Notes under the pieces: generated by a model
The model's input: only the letters and a program-made list of their open reading frames with translations
The model's database searches: none
What the model was told of the DNA's origin: nothing
Origin: CAXSDR01 sp964236445
Lineage (GTDB): Bacteria > Actinomycetota > Actinomycetes > Motilibacterales > Motilibacteraceae
NCBI GenBank assembly: GCA_964236445.1
Contig: CAXSDR010000017.1
Span: 1 to 46,851, forward strand
Direction: 5' to 3'
DNA: 46,851 nucleotides
Part shown: in pieces, positions 17,601 to 25,671 of the stretch
Layout of the letters: every line of letters starts with the position of its first letter
How positions within the stretch are numbered: the stretch's first letter is position 1
Program-made: the position numbers and the translations under genes

Positions 17601-19357
17601 CCCAGTGTGAAGACGTCTCCGACCCGTGACTCGTAGACCATCTCCTCGTCGAGCTCGCCGACCCGGCGCGCGGGCCCTTCCCCGGCCGCAAGGAAGACGC
17701 CGAACAGCCCGCGGTCCGGAATGGTGCCGCCGCTCGTGACCGCCAGGCGTTGCGCGCCGGGTCGCCCGGTGAGCGCGCCGCTCGTGCGGTCCCATACGAG
17801 GCGAGGCCGCAGCTCCGCGAACTCGTCGCTGGGATAGCGCCCCGCCAGCATGTCGAGGACCGACTCGTAGGCGGAGCGGGGGAGCTCGGCGAACGGCGCC
17901 GCCCGTCGGACCATGTCGAGGAGCTCCTCGACGTCCCACGCCTCCATCGCGAGCATGGCGACGATCTGCTGCGCCAGCACATCGAGCGGGTTGCGCGGGA
18001 CTCGCAGCGACTCGATGTCACCCGAGCGCATGCGCTCGGCGACCACCGCAGTCTGCACGAGGTCGCCGCGGTATTTCGGGAAGATCACCCCGCGGCTCAC
18101 GGCCCCGACCTGGTGACCGGCCCGGCCCACGCGCTGCAGGCCGCTGGCCACCGAGGGCGGTGATTCGACCTGGATGACGAGGTCGACCGCTCCCATGTCG
18201 ATGCCGAGCTCGAGGCTGCTGGTCGCGACCACCGCGGGCAACCGGCCCGACTTCAGCGCTTCTTCGGTGATGGAGCGCTGCTCGCGGCTCACCGAGCCGT
18301 GGTGGGCTCGGGCCAGCTCCGGATGAGCGTCGCCGGCGGGCAGCCCCCGCGTGGAGCCGCTCTGGCCCATCGCCTGAGCCGGGGGGTGGTCGAGCTCGGG
18401 CAGGACGCTCGCCTGCGAGCGCTCCCAGGCGATCTCGTTGAGCCGGGCGGTCAGGCGTTCGGCAAGCCGGCGGGAGTTCGCGAAGACGATCGTGGAGCGG
18501 TGGGCGGTGATCAGATCGACGACGCGTTCTTCGACGTGTGGCCAGATGGAGGTCCGCTTCTCCGCCCCTGCTGCTGAGCCGCTGACCTCGCCCGTGCTGG
18601 CGCCGAGCTCGCTCATGTCCTCGACAGGCACGACGACCTGCAGTGAGATCTCCTTGGTGCTCGGTGGTCGCACGATGACGGGCGCGCGCGTGCCGCCGAG
18701 GAAGCGGGCCACCTCCTCGACCGGTCGGACCGTTGCCGACAGGCCGATGCGCTGAGCCGGCCGGTCGAGCAGCATGTCGAGCCGCTCGAGGGACAGGGCG
18801 AGGTGCGCACCGCGCTTGGTGCCGGCCACGGCGTGCACCTCGTCGATGATCACGGTGGTCACACCTCGCAGCGACTCCCGAGCGGCGGACGTCAAAATGA
18901 GGAAGAGCGACTCGGGAGTGGTGATGAGGATGTCGGGTGGCCGCTTCGCGAGCTGGCGCCGCTCGTCCGCCGCAGTGTCGCCCGATCGGACACCGACGCG
19001 CACGTCCGGCTCGGGCAGGCCGAGCCGGACCGCGGCCTGCCGGATGCCGGCGAGGGGCGCCCGCAGGTTGCGCTCGACATCGACCGCGAGCGCCTTCAAC
19101 GGCGACACGTAGAGGACGCGGCACCGGCGGAGCAGGTCGTCCGGCAGCGGTAGCGCCGCTATCGCGTCGAGCGAGGACAGGAACGCCGCCAAGGTCTTGC
19201 CCGACCCTGTGGGGGCGACGACCAGTGCGTCGCGGCCCTCGGCGATGGCTTCCCAGGCGCCCGCCTGGGCGGGTGTCGGGGACAGGAAGGCGCCGGTGAA
19301 CCAGGCCCGGGTCGCAGGGGCGAACCGGTCGAGCGCTGCGCTGAGGTCCTCGGGCAC
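14684..19357 (-). CDS. lhr: Large ATP-dependent helicase Lhr
   Basis: About 1557 residues, full length for Lhr, an SF2 helicase that translocates 3'-5' on single-stranded DNA and unwinds DNA and RNA:DNA hybrids. The N-terminal core has Walker A VVAPTGSGKTLAAFLS (Lys 54), DEVH box TVIIDEVHAVAGTKRGAHLA, motif III GLSATVRP, VVATSSLELGIDMG and motif VI LQRVGRAGHQVG. The long C-terminal Lhr-specific region (DEAD_assoc and winged-helix parts) follows, with YVREQREATGHVPDDRTIVV and FGVDAQVMHADDGI. Start: GTG 19357, just before PEDLSAALDRFAP; longer in-frame extensions overlap DUF3046 and recA's control region and are rejected. It is divergent from the DUF3046 gene by 54 bases. Confidence 0.93.
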   Translation of the reverse strand: MPEDLSAALDRFAPATRAWFTGAFLSPTPAQAGAWEAIAEGRDALVVAPTGSGKTLAAFLSSLDAIAALPLPDDLLRRCRVLYVSPLKALAVDVERNLRAPLAGIRQAAVRLGLPEPDVRVGVRSGDTAADERRQLAKRPPDILITTPESLFLILTSAARESLRGVTTVIIDEVHAVAGTKRGAHLALSLERLDMLLDRPAQRIGLSATVRPVEEVARFLGGTRAPVIVRPPSTKEISLQVVVPVEDMSELGASTGEVSGSAAGAEKRTSIWPHVEERVVDLITAHRSTIVFANSRRLAERLTARLNEIAWERSQASVLPELDHPPAQAMGQSGSTRGLPAGDAHPELARAHHGSVSREQRSITEEALKSGRLPAVVATSSLELGIDMGAVDLVIQVESPPSVASGLQRVGRAGHQVGAVSRGVIFPKYRGDLVQTAVVAERMRSGDIESLRVPRNPLDVLAQQIVAMLAMEAWDVEELLDMVRRAAPFAELPRSAYESVLDMLAGRYPSDEFAELRPRLVWDRTSGALTGRPGAQRLAVTSGGTIPDRGLFGVFLAAGEGPARRVGELDEEMVYESRVGDVFTLGSTSWRIEDITHDRVLVTPAPGLAGRLPFWHGDSLGRPIELGRAMGAFLREVGKLGDERAAARVTAAGLDAMATSNLLAYVREQREATGHVPDDRTIVVERFRDELGDWRVCIHSPFGAQVHAPWALALSARLRERFGVDAQVMHADDGIVLRLPDTDERPDRITAEVAITPDEVEQAVTNEVGGSALFASRFRECAARALLLPRRDPGRRQPLWAQRQRSAQLLSVASQYGSFPVVLETLREVLQDVFDVPGLMDLMRQIEARQVRIVEVETPTPSPFARSLMFGYVAQYLYEGDSPLAERRAQALSLDSAMLAELLGQAELRELLDPAVVSTLDLELQRLSADRRVSSLEGAADLLRLLGALSTEEAAHRGVDPAWLVELEGQRRVLRVRFAGEERWAAVEDAGRLRDALGAALPVGVPEAFLEPVRDPLGDLVARYARTHGPFRAADVSTRLGLGIAVVTDALRRLAASGRASEGEFRPGGAGGEWCDAEVLRTLRRRSLAALRKEVEPVPAQALARFLPVWQGVGSSARGVDAVARVVEQLQGVVLPASALERLVLPVRVPGYSPAMLDELCAAGEVVWAGQGGLAGNDGWISLHLAEAAPLTLAMSDADAASTPVHTALLDALTRGGGWFFRQLADAVGAAMGTTEDATVVQALWDLVWGGCVTNDTLAPLRTVLGSTGAHKTAARATPRGRYAGRPGRIALPSRTGPPTAAGRWSLLPEREPDPTRRATALAETLLDRYGVVVRGEAVAERVEGGFAAAYRVLSAFEEAGRCRRGYFVEGLGAAQFATAGAVDRMRAMATAAEARMGVENGAPAFPGVPEDLPAWLDLGPRESRRGRAPRRDEAALVLAATDPANPYGAALPWPDRPVDAVTAHKPGRKAGALVVLVDGALVLYVERGGKSLLTWSDEDAALQPAADALVLAVRDGALGKMTVERVDGEHSLGGRLSMVLEQAGFSVTPRGLRLRA

Positions 19358-19411
19358 GTCCCCAGTCTGCGCCGAGGCACCGACAGTTCCGGCCGTGGCG
19401 ATACTGGTGCA

Positions 19412-19606
19412 GTGAGGCTGTCGCAGTTCTGGGAGAGGTTCGACGAGGCGTTCGGGCCCGCGGCCGGCCGCACGCTCGCGCACGACCATGTCTTCCTGGG
19501 GCTGGGCAACCGCACCGTGCTCGAGGCGCTGGCCGCGGGCGAGAATGCTCTCGACGTCTGGCGGGCGGTTCACAGCGAGCTGAGGCTCCCGGCAAAACTG
19601 CGATGA
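19412..19606 (+). CDS. DUF3046 family small protein
   Basis: 64 residues: MRLSQFWERFDEAFGPAAGR, HDHVFLGLGNRTVLEALAAG, VWRAVHSELRLPAKLR. Length and sequence fit DUF3046, a family of unknown function typically found just upstream of recA in actinomycetes. GTG 19412 has no ribosome site. A GATACT -10-like element (19400-19405) ends six bases before it, so a leaderless transcript is likely. It is not in the recA transcript if recA uses a promoter at the SOS box downstream. Confidence 0.85.
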   Translation: MRLSQFWERFDEAFGPAAGRTLAHDHVFLGLGNRTVLEALAAGENALDVWRAVHSELRLPAKLR

Positions 19607-19632
19607 CGCGGCGCGCGTGTCGCACTGGCGCT

Positions 19633-19646
19633 CGAACACGTGTTCG
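19633..19646. promoter_or_regulatory. LexA-binding SOS box of recA
   Basis: CGAACACGTGTTCG is a perfect 14-base palindrome matching the actinobacterial/Gram-positive SOS box (CGAAC-N4-GTTCG). It lies after the DUF3046 stop and 161 bases before the recA ATG. A TTGACT (19649-19654) directly follows and may be a -35 element. Confidence 0.88.
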
Positions 19647-19807
19647 GGTTGACTCATCCCCAGATACACCGCTTCAGGTCATAGTCCACAGCCGGAGTTC
19701 GTTAGCGCGAACTGTCGGTGCCCCGCTCTAACGTCCGGGTCGTGAAGTCCTCAAACTCCAAGATCCCTGACCAAAAGACACCCGACAAGATTGCTGGGAG
19801 ATCTTCG

Positions 19808-20875
<1,068 letters not shown>

Positions 20876-20919
20876 GCCGCCCTTCGGTGGGGGGCGGGGC
20901 CCGGTTCGGGCGCCGACCG

Positions 20920-21558
20920 ATGAGCCGCGATAAGCGTGACGACCCGACAGTGGAGCTCGACGACGGGGCGGCCGACGCCGCCGATCCCGACGCTCTCGCT
21001 CGCTCTGTGGTCCTCGACCAGCTGAGTGCCGCGCCACGCACGCGCGCTCAGCTGGCCGACGCCCTGGCCCGTCGCGGAGTTGGCGTCGACGTCGCTTCCG
21101 CTGCGCTCGACCGGTTCACCGAGCTCGGATATGTCGACGATGCAGCCTTTGCGGCAGCTTGGGTGCAGTCACGGTCAGCGGGTCGCGGCCTGGCTCGCCG
21201 GGCCCTCGGGAACGAGCTCCGGACCAAGGGCGTCGCTCCGGCACTGGTCGAGGAAGCGCTCGATGCGCTCGACCCCCGTCAGGAGGAGGAGTCCGCTCGC
21301 GAGCTGATCGCCCGCAAGCTCTCCTCGACCCGTCGGCTGCAGAGGCCGGTGCGTGAGCGACGGGTGCTGGCGATGCTCGCCCGCAAGGGCTATCCGCCGG
21401 GCGATGCATTACGCCTCATCCGCGAGGCGCTCGCCAGCGAGGCCGGTGACGAGCCCGACGATCGCGCGTCGTCCGTCGACCAAGTCGACTCCGTCAACAT
21501 CGTCGACCAAGTCGACCAAGTCGAAGACAGTGAAGACAGCGTCGGGATGGACGGCTGA
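20920..21558 (+). CDS. recX: Regulatory protein RecX
   Basis: 212 residues. RecX binds RecA filaments and limits their activity. The core repeats are visible: LDQLSAAPRTRAQLADALAR, VASAALDRFTELGYVDDAAF, WVQSRSAGRGLARRALGNEL, RTKGVAPALVEEALDALDP, and RRVLAMLARKGYPPGDALRL. The C-terminal tail (about 30 residues, SSVDQVDSVNIVDQVDQVED then SEDSVGMDG) is acidic and made of repeated VDQVD units, unusual for RecX. Start: ATG 20920 is chosen from homology; GTG 20887 is possible and neither has a good ribosome site. It is probably cotranscribed with recA. Confidence 0.9.
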   Translation: MSRDKRDDPTVELDDGAADAADPDALARSVVLDQLSAAPRTRAQLADALARRGVGVDVASAALDRFTELGYVDDAAFAAAWVQSRSAGRGLARRALGNELRTKGVAPALVEEALDALDPRQEEESARELIARKLSSTRRLQRPVRERRVLAMLARKGYPPGDALRLIREALASEAGDEPDDRASSVDQVDSVNIVDQVDQVEDSEDSVGMDG

Positions 21559-21601
21559 TTTCGGCTGGACGGGTAGCTTGCCCGTGCGGCAGTCTCAGTC
21601 C

Positions 21602-22165
21602 ATGGTCGACCCGCACCGGAGTGCTCAGGCGAGCGTCACGGCCGTCAGCAGAAGCCCCACCTACACCATGGCCAAGCCCAATAGGGATTGCATCCGACTC
21701 ATCGAGGGTCTCGGTGTTGACGGCGACGTCCACAGCGGGGTCACGGTCAAGCACCGCAGCAGGGTCGCGCGCGACCCCACGGCGCCCAATCTGCGCCAGG
21801 TGCACCTGATCGCTACCGAGCTGCATGACGAGCTCAGGGAAGCCGGCTTCGCGGTTCCCCCGGGTCGCATGGGGGAGAACGTCACGACCCGGGGGGTCGA
21901 CCTGCTGGCCCTGCCCACGGGCGCACTGTTGACCCTCGGCCGTGACGCCGTCGTTCGGGTCACCGGGCTGCGCAATCCCTGCCTTCAGCTCGAAGGCATC
22001 GCCAAGGGGGTTCAGCGCGCCGTGCTGTCTCGCGACGAGAACGGCGACCTGGTGCGCAAGGCGGGGATCATGGCCGTGGTCGTCAGCTCCGGCGAGATCC
22101 GGCCGGGCGATCCCATCGCGGTGGCCCTGCCGCCTGGCCCGCACAGTCCACTGCAGCCCGTCTGA
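21602..22165 (+). CDS. MOSC-domain protein
   Basis: 187 residues, one MOSC (molybdenum cofactor sulfurase C-terminal) domain: VTAVSRSPTYTMAKPNRDCI, GLGVDGDVHSGVTVKHRSRV, RQVHLIATELHDELREAGF, PPGRMGENVTTRGVDLLALP, GLRNPCLQLEGIAKG. The Cys in NPCLQLE is the conserved MOSC cysteine thought to carry or transfer sulfur/ligands at molybdenum cofactor. GRMGENVT is also diagnostic. The physiological substrate is unknown; standalone MOSC proteins such as YiiM reduce N-hydroxylated compounds. Start: ATG 21602. The gene begins 43 bases after recX and is convergent with gluD. Confidence 0.88.
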   Translation: MVDPHRSAQASVTAVSRSPTYTMAKPNRDCIRLIEGLGVDGDVHSGVTVKHRSRVARDPTAPNLRQVHLIATELHDELREAGFAVPPGRMGENVTTRGVDLLALPTGALLTLGRDAVVRVTGLRNPCLQLEGIAKGVQRAVLSRDENGDLVRKAGIMAVVVSSGEIRPGDPIAVALPPGPHSPLQPV

Positions 22166-22217
22166 CCCCGAGCCCCGACGCCTGATCCTCGCGTTGGCCT
22201 GGCATTTCGGCTCGTCG

Positions 22218-23087
22218 CTACGGCATGGCCCCGACCTCGCCGACCGCTGCGCCGTCCACGGGCGAAGCGGCGCTCCTCACGGCGCGGCGACTCCGCCGTT
22301 CTATCCATGTGGCGAGCGATGAGAGTGTGAGACAGAGACTGATATAGATCGCGGCGACCACGATGAGCACGGGGATCGTCGGATAGTCGAACTCCGGCTG
22401 CGTCGTCAGCTGTCGGCCTTCGGTGAGCAGCTCGCGATAGGTGATGAGAAAGCCGATCGCGGTGTCCTTGAGCAGCACGACCAGCTGGCTGATGATTGCC
22501 GGCAGCATCGCGCGGATGCCTTGGGGCAGCAGCACCAGGCGCACTACCTGGCCCTTGCGCAACCCCAGCGCATAGCCCGCTTCTGCCTGACCTCGGGGCA
22601 CCGAGGCGATGCCCGCGCGGAAGATCTCCGCGAGCACCGACCCGTTGTAGAGCGTCAGCGCGATGACCACGGCAACGAACGGTGAGAGCTGCAAGCCATA
22701 GCCGAAGAAGAACATCATCACGACGACGGGGAGGGCTCGGAAGAGCTCGACGACGGTGAACGACGGCGAGCGCAGCCACGCCTTGTCGGAGATGCGACCC
22801 GCCGCCAGGACGGTGCCGAGGAGCAGGGCGAGCACCGCCGCGACAGCCGCGGCACGCAGGGTGTTGAGAAGCCCGTGGAGCAAGGTCGTCTGCACGAACG
22901 AATACTCGAACGCTGACCACTTGCGCCCGTCGAACTGGCCCGTCTGCGCCAGCTTGACCACGACGTACGCCATGAGCAGAAGCACCAGCGCGAGAGTGAT
23001 GACACCGTAGATCCGGTAGCGGGCCCGGGCGCGCGGCCCTGGGGCGTCGAAGAGCACGGACGCCGCAGGAGCGGCCACCGTGCTCAC
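22218..23087 (-). CDS. gluD: Glutamate-type ABC transporter permease (GluD-like)
   Basis: 289 residues. It is a HisM/GltK-class permease of polar amino acid importers. There is an N-terminal hydrophobic helix (VITLALVLLLMAYVVVKL), then the transmembrane core (TTLLHGLLNTLRAAAVAAVL, LFRALPVVVMMFFFGYGLQL) and the EAA loop RGQAEAGYALGLRKGQVVRL that docks on the ATPase. PQGIRAMLPAIISQLVVLLK follows. The start is GTG 23087, which overlaps the gluC stop (GTGA). It is the last gene of the gluA-gluB-gluC-gluD operon. The C-terminus extends about 40 residues past the last helix, basic then acidic. Confidence 0.88.
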   Translation of the reverse strand: MSTVAAPAASVLFDAPGPRARARYRIYGVITLALVLLLMAYVVVKLAQTGQFDGRKWSAFEYSFVQTTLLHGLLNTLRAAAVAAVLALLLGTVLAAGRISDKAWLRSPSFTVVELFRALPVVVMMFFFGYGLQLSPFVAVVIALTLYNGSVLAEIFRAGIASVPRGQAEAGYALGLRKGQVVRLVLLPQGIRAMLPAIISQLVVLLKDTAIGFLITYRELLTEGRQLTTQPEFDYPTIPVLIVVAAIYISLCLTLSSLATWIERRSRRAVRSAASPVDGAAVGEVGAMP

Positions 23088-23731
23088 CGCGCCACCGCCC
23101 AGTGGCGTTCGAGCTGTCGTTGGCCGACGGCGAGTGGCAGCACGAGCAGCAGGAAGCCCAGAGCGATCCAGAGCAGCCACTGGGTCTGCGAGTAGCCGCG
23201 TTCGGAGATGTAGGAACGCGTCGCACCGGCCTCGAGCACGCTGAAGCCGGCGGCGATGGTCGTGTTCTTGACCAGCGCGATGATCACGCTCGCCAGCGGA
23301 GGCACCACTGTGCGCATGGCCTGTGGCAGCACGATCAGTCCGAGCACCTGCGAGAACGTCATGCCGAGAGCCCGGGCTGCCTCCGCCTGACCGACCGGGA
23401 CGGTGTTGATACCGCTGCGAACAGCCTCGCAGACGAAAGCCGCCGTGTAGATCGTCAGGGCGAGGACAGCGAACGAGAAGAAGGAGAAGCGCACGTCGAG
23501 TCGTGGCAGGCCGAAGACTGCAAAGGCGAAGACCAGCGTCAACGGCGTGTTGCGCAACAGGCTCACATACACGGTCCCGACCGCCCGCAGCGCGGGGACC
23601 GGTGACACGCGCAGCGACGCGAGCACGGTGCCCAGCACCAGCGCCAGAACCCCGGAGAGCAGGGTCAGCTTGATGGTGTTGGCGAAGCCGGTGCGCACGA
23701 GGTCGAGATTGTCGAGCAATGTCGCCAACAC
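23084..23731 (-). CDS. gluC: Glutamate-type ABC transporter permease (GluC-like)
   Basis: 215 residues, the shorter partner permease. Helices include FANTIKLTLLSGVLALVLGT, NTPLTLVFAFAVFGLP, FFSFAVLALTIYTAAFVCEA and LLWIALGFLLLVLPLAV. The EAA loop reads VGQAEAARALGMTFSQVLGL, followed by PQAMRTVVPPLASVIIALVK. LLRNTPLTL and NTTIAAGFSV are typical of glutamate/aspartate permeases. GTG 23731 has GAGAGG seven bases upstream. It is separated from gluB by 139 bases containing a strong hairpin, and coupled to gluD by a GTGA overlap. Confidence 0.9.
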   Translation of the reverse strand: MLATLLDNLDLVRTGFANTIKLTLLSGVLALVLGTVLASLRVSPVPALRAVGTVYVSLLRNTPLTLVFAFAVFGLPRLDVRFSFFSFAVLALTIYTAAFVCEAVRSGINTVPVGQAEAARALGMTFSQVLGLIVLPQAMRTVVPPLASVIIALVKNTTIAAGFSVLEAGATRSYISERGYSQTQWLLWIALGFLLLVLPLAVGQRQLERHWAVAR

Positions 23732-23791
23732 TGCATTGCCTCTCGGGTAGGTCGGTCGCGCACGGATGGATGAGCTGGTCCAGGGGTCCGC

Positions 23792-23819
23792 CGAGCCCGT
23801 CGAGCCCGTCGAGCCTGTC
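23792..23819. repeat. Tandem 9-base repeat (CGAGCCCGT x3, degenerate)
   Basis: CGAGCCCGT, CGAGCCCGT and CGAGCCTGT follow each other head to tail just before the hairpin between gluB and gluC. Similar GTCGAGCCC units are often dispersed in actinomycete intergenic DNA. Confidence 0.7.
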
Positions 23820-23857
23820 GAGCGTGGGGCCGACCGCCGACGGTCGGCCCCACGCTC
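23820..23857 (-). terminator. Intercistronic hairpin between gluB and gluC
   Basis: GAGCGTGGGGCCGACCG (23820-23836) and CGGTCGGCCCCACGCTC (23841-23857) form a perfect 17-bp stem with a CCGA loop. It starts 14 bases after the gluB stop and has no T-run. It could be a partial terminator or a 3'-end block protecting gluB mRNA, giving more binding protein than permease. Confidence 0.75.
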
Positions 23858-23870
23858 GCCCGGCCTCGGC

Positions 23871-24764
23871 TCAGTAGCGCTCGATCGTCGGCTTCGTGGT
23901 GGTGGAACCCGACTTGCCCAGCGTCGCGTCGTAGATCTTCTGCCACGTGCCGTCGTCGAGGGCGCCTTGGATGATGTCGTCGACCTTGTCGCGCAGCGCC
24001 TTGTCGTCCTTGTTCATCCCGATGCCGTACTTCTCGGTGCTGAAAGGCTTGCCGACGACCTTGAGCTTGTCGGGCTGAGCCGCCGCATAGCCCTTGAGGA
24101 TCGCGTCGTCGGTCGTCACGGCGTCGACCTGCTTGGCGATGAGCTGCTCGACACACTGGGAGTACTTCTCGAACTCCACGGTCTTGGCATCCTTGTGCTC
24201 ATCCTTGATCCGGGCGATCGAGGTCGAGCCCGTCACGGAGCACACCGTCTTGCCGGCCAGCGCATCCGGGCCCGTGATCGTCGTGTCGTCCTTGCGCACG
24301 AGAAGGTCCTGACCTGCGACGAAATAGGGCCCCGCGAAGCCGACGAGCGCCTTGCGCTTGTCGGTGATCGAGTAGGTGCCGACATAGAGGTCGACCTGTC
24401 CGCCCGAGATCGCGGTCTCACGGTTGGCCGACGGGATCGCGCTGAATTTGATCTTGTCCTTGGCGAGGCCCAGCTTGCCAGCGACCAGCCTGGCGATCTC
24501 GATGTCGAAGCCGGAGTACGCCCCGGTGGTCGCGTCCTTGAAGCCGAGGTTCGGCTGGTCCTCCTTCACCCCGATGTTGATGGTGCCGCGGCTCTTGATG
24601 GCGTCGAAGGTCTTCGACCCGGCGACCGTCACGTTGGACGCGGCACCGCCGACGTCGACGGAGGCCCCGGTCCCGGACGACGACCCGGACTTCCCGCAAC
24701 CGGTGACTGTCAGAACGGCGACGACGACGGCCGCCGAACAGGTCGTGAAGCGTCTCGTGCGCAT
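23871..24764 (-). CDS. gluB: Glutamate-type ABC transporter substrate-binding lipoprotein
   Basis: 297 residues. The lipoprotein signal MRTRRFTTCSAAVVVAVLTV ends in lipobox VTGC, so the mature protein is anchored to the outer face of the membrane. The SBP_bac_3 fold follows: RGTINIGVKEDQPNLGFKDA, YSGFDIEIARLVAGKLGL, ETAISGGQVDLYVGTYSITD, RKALVGFAGPYFVAGQDLLV, and GKTVCSVTGSTSIARIKDE. The domain is close to GluB of corynebacteria; glutamate is the most likely ligand but glutamine or aspartate is not excluded. ATG 24764 has GAGGAGA eight bases upstream. It lies 17 bases after gluA and before the hairpin. Confidence 0.92.
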   Translation of the reverse strand: MRTRRFTTCSAAVVVAVLTVTGCGKSGSSSGTGASVDVGGAASNVTVAGSKTFDAIKSRGTINIGVKEDQPNLGFKDATTGAYSGFDIEIARLVAGKLGLAKDKIKFSAIPSANRETAISGGQVDLYVGTYSITDKRKALVGFAGPYFVAGQDLLVRKDDTTITGPDALAGKTVCSVTGSTSIARIKDEHKDAKTVEFEKYSQCVEQLIAKQVDAVTTDDAILKGYAAAQPDKLKVVGKPFSTEKYGIGMNKDDKALRDKVDDIIQGALDDGTWQKIYDATLGKSGSTTTKPTIERY

Positions 24765-24781
24765 AACGGGGATCTCCTCGA

Positions 24782-25558
24782 TCAGTGGGACAGAATCTTG
24801 GACAGGAAGTCCTTGGCTCGCTCGGATCTCGGGGCGGTGAAAAATGTGTCGGGGCTCGCCTCCTCGACGATGCGGCCCGCATCCATGAAAACGACGCGGT
24901 CGGCGGCCTTGCGGGCGAATCCCATCTCGTGGGTCACCACGACCATGGTCATGCCGCTCTCCGCGAGCGACACCATGACCTCGAGGACCTCGTTGATCAT
25001 CTCGGGATCGAGCGCGGAGGTGGGCTCGTCGAACAGCATGACCTTCGGCTCCATGGCCAGCGCGCGGGCGATGGCCACCCGCTGTTGCTGGCCGCCCGAG
25101 AGCTGGGCCGGAAACTTGTCGGCCTGGGCCGCGACACCGACCCGCTCGAGCAGGGACATCGCCTGCGTGCGCGCCTGCGGGGCCGCAATTCCGCGCACCT
25201 TGACCGGCCCCAGCGTGACGTTCTGCAGGACCGTCTTGTGAGCAAACAGGTTGAACGACTGGAAGACCATGCCGACCTCGCTTCGCAGCTTCGCGAGGGC
25301 GGCCCCCTCAGCCGCGAGCTCCGTGCCGTCGAGGGTGATTCGACCGGAGTCGATCGCCTCCAGGCGGTTGATCGTGCGGCACAGGGTCGACTTGCCCGAG
25401 CCGGATGGTCCGATCACGACGACAACCTCGCCGAGTGCAACGCTCAGGTCGATGTCCCGAAGGACGTGGAGCTCCCCGAAGTGCTTGTTCACGCCCGCCA
25501 GGACGACGAGTGGTCGGCGCGAAGCCGACGATGACGTGGCGGCTGACGAGTCGCTCAT
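24782..25558 (-). CDS. gluA: Glutamate-type ABC transporter ATP-binding protein
   Basis: 258 residues. It is a complete ABC ATPase of the polar amino acid class (GlnQ/GluA): Walker A VIGPSGSGKSTLCRTINRLE, Q-loop GMVFQSFNLFAHKTVLQNVT, signature AQLSGGQQQRVAIARALAME, Walker B KVMLFDEPTSALDPEMINEV, H-loop VVVTHEMGFA. CRTINRLE and GMVFQ.FNLF are typical of this subfamily. It is the first gene of the importer operon, starting at ATG 25558 with no clear ribosome site, so possibly leaderless. It is divergent from miaB across 113 bases. A Ser/Ala-rich tail of about 14 residues precedes the domain. Confidence 0.94.
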   Translation of the reverse strand: MSDSSAATSSSASRRPLVVLAGVNKHFGELHVLRDIDLSVALGEVVVVIGPSGSGKSTLCRTINRLEAIDSGRITLDGTELAAEGAALAKLRSEVGMVFQSFNLFAHKTVLQNVTLGPVKVRGIAAPQARTQAMSLLERVGVAAQADKFPAQLSGGQQQRVAIARALAMEPKVMLFDEPTSALDPEMINEVLEVMVSLAESGMTMVVVTHEMGFARKAADRVVFMDAGRIVEEASPDTFFTAPRSERAKDFLSKILSH

Positions 25559-25671
25559 GGAGGGAAGGTAGCCCTAAACACATCAACTGGTCATAACGCC
25601 ACGTTGCCGACTCGTGACGCGCCTGGTCCGCGGGTGTGTCAGGGCCGCCACGCCGTACGCTGGGCCGTGCC

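Noticed and set aside
23792..23819. CRISPR-like repeats
   Set aside because: Three 9-base units without spacers are a simple tandem repeat, not a CRISPR array.
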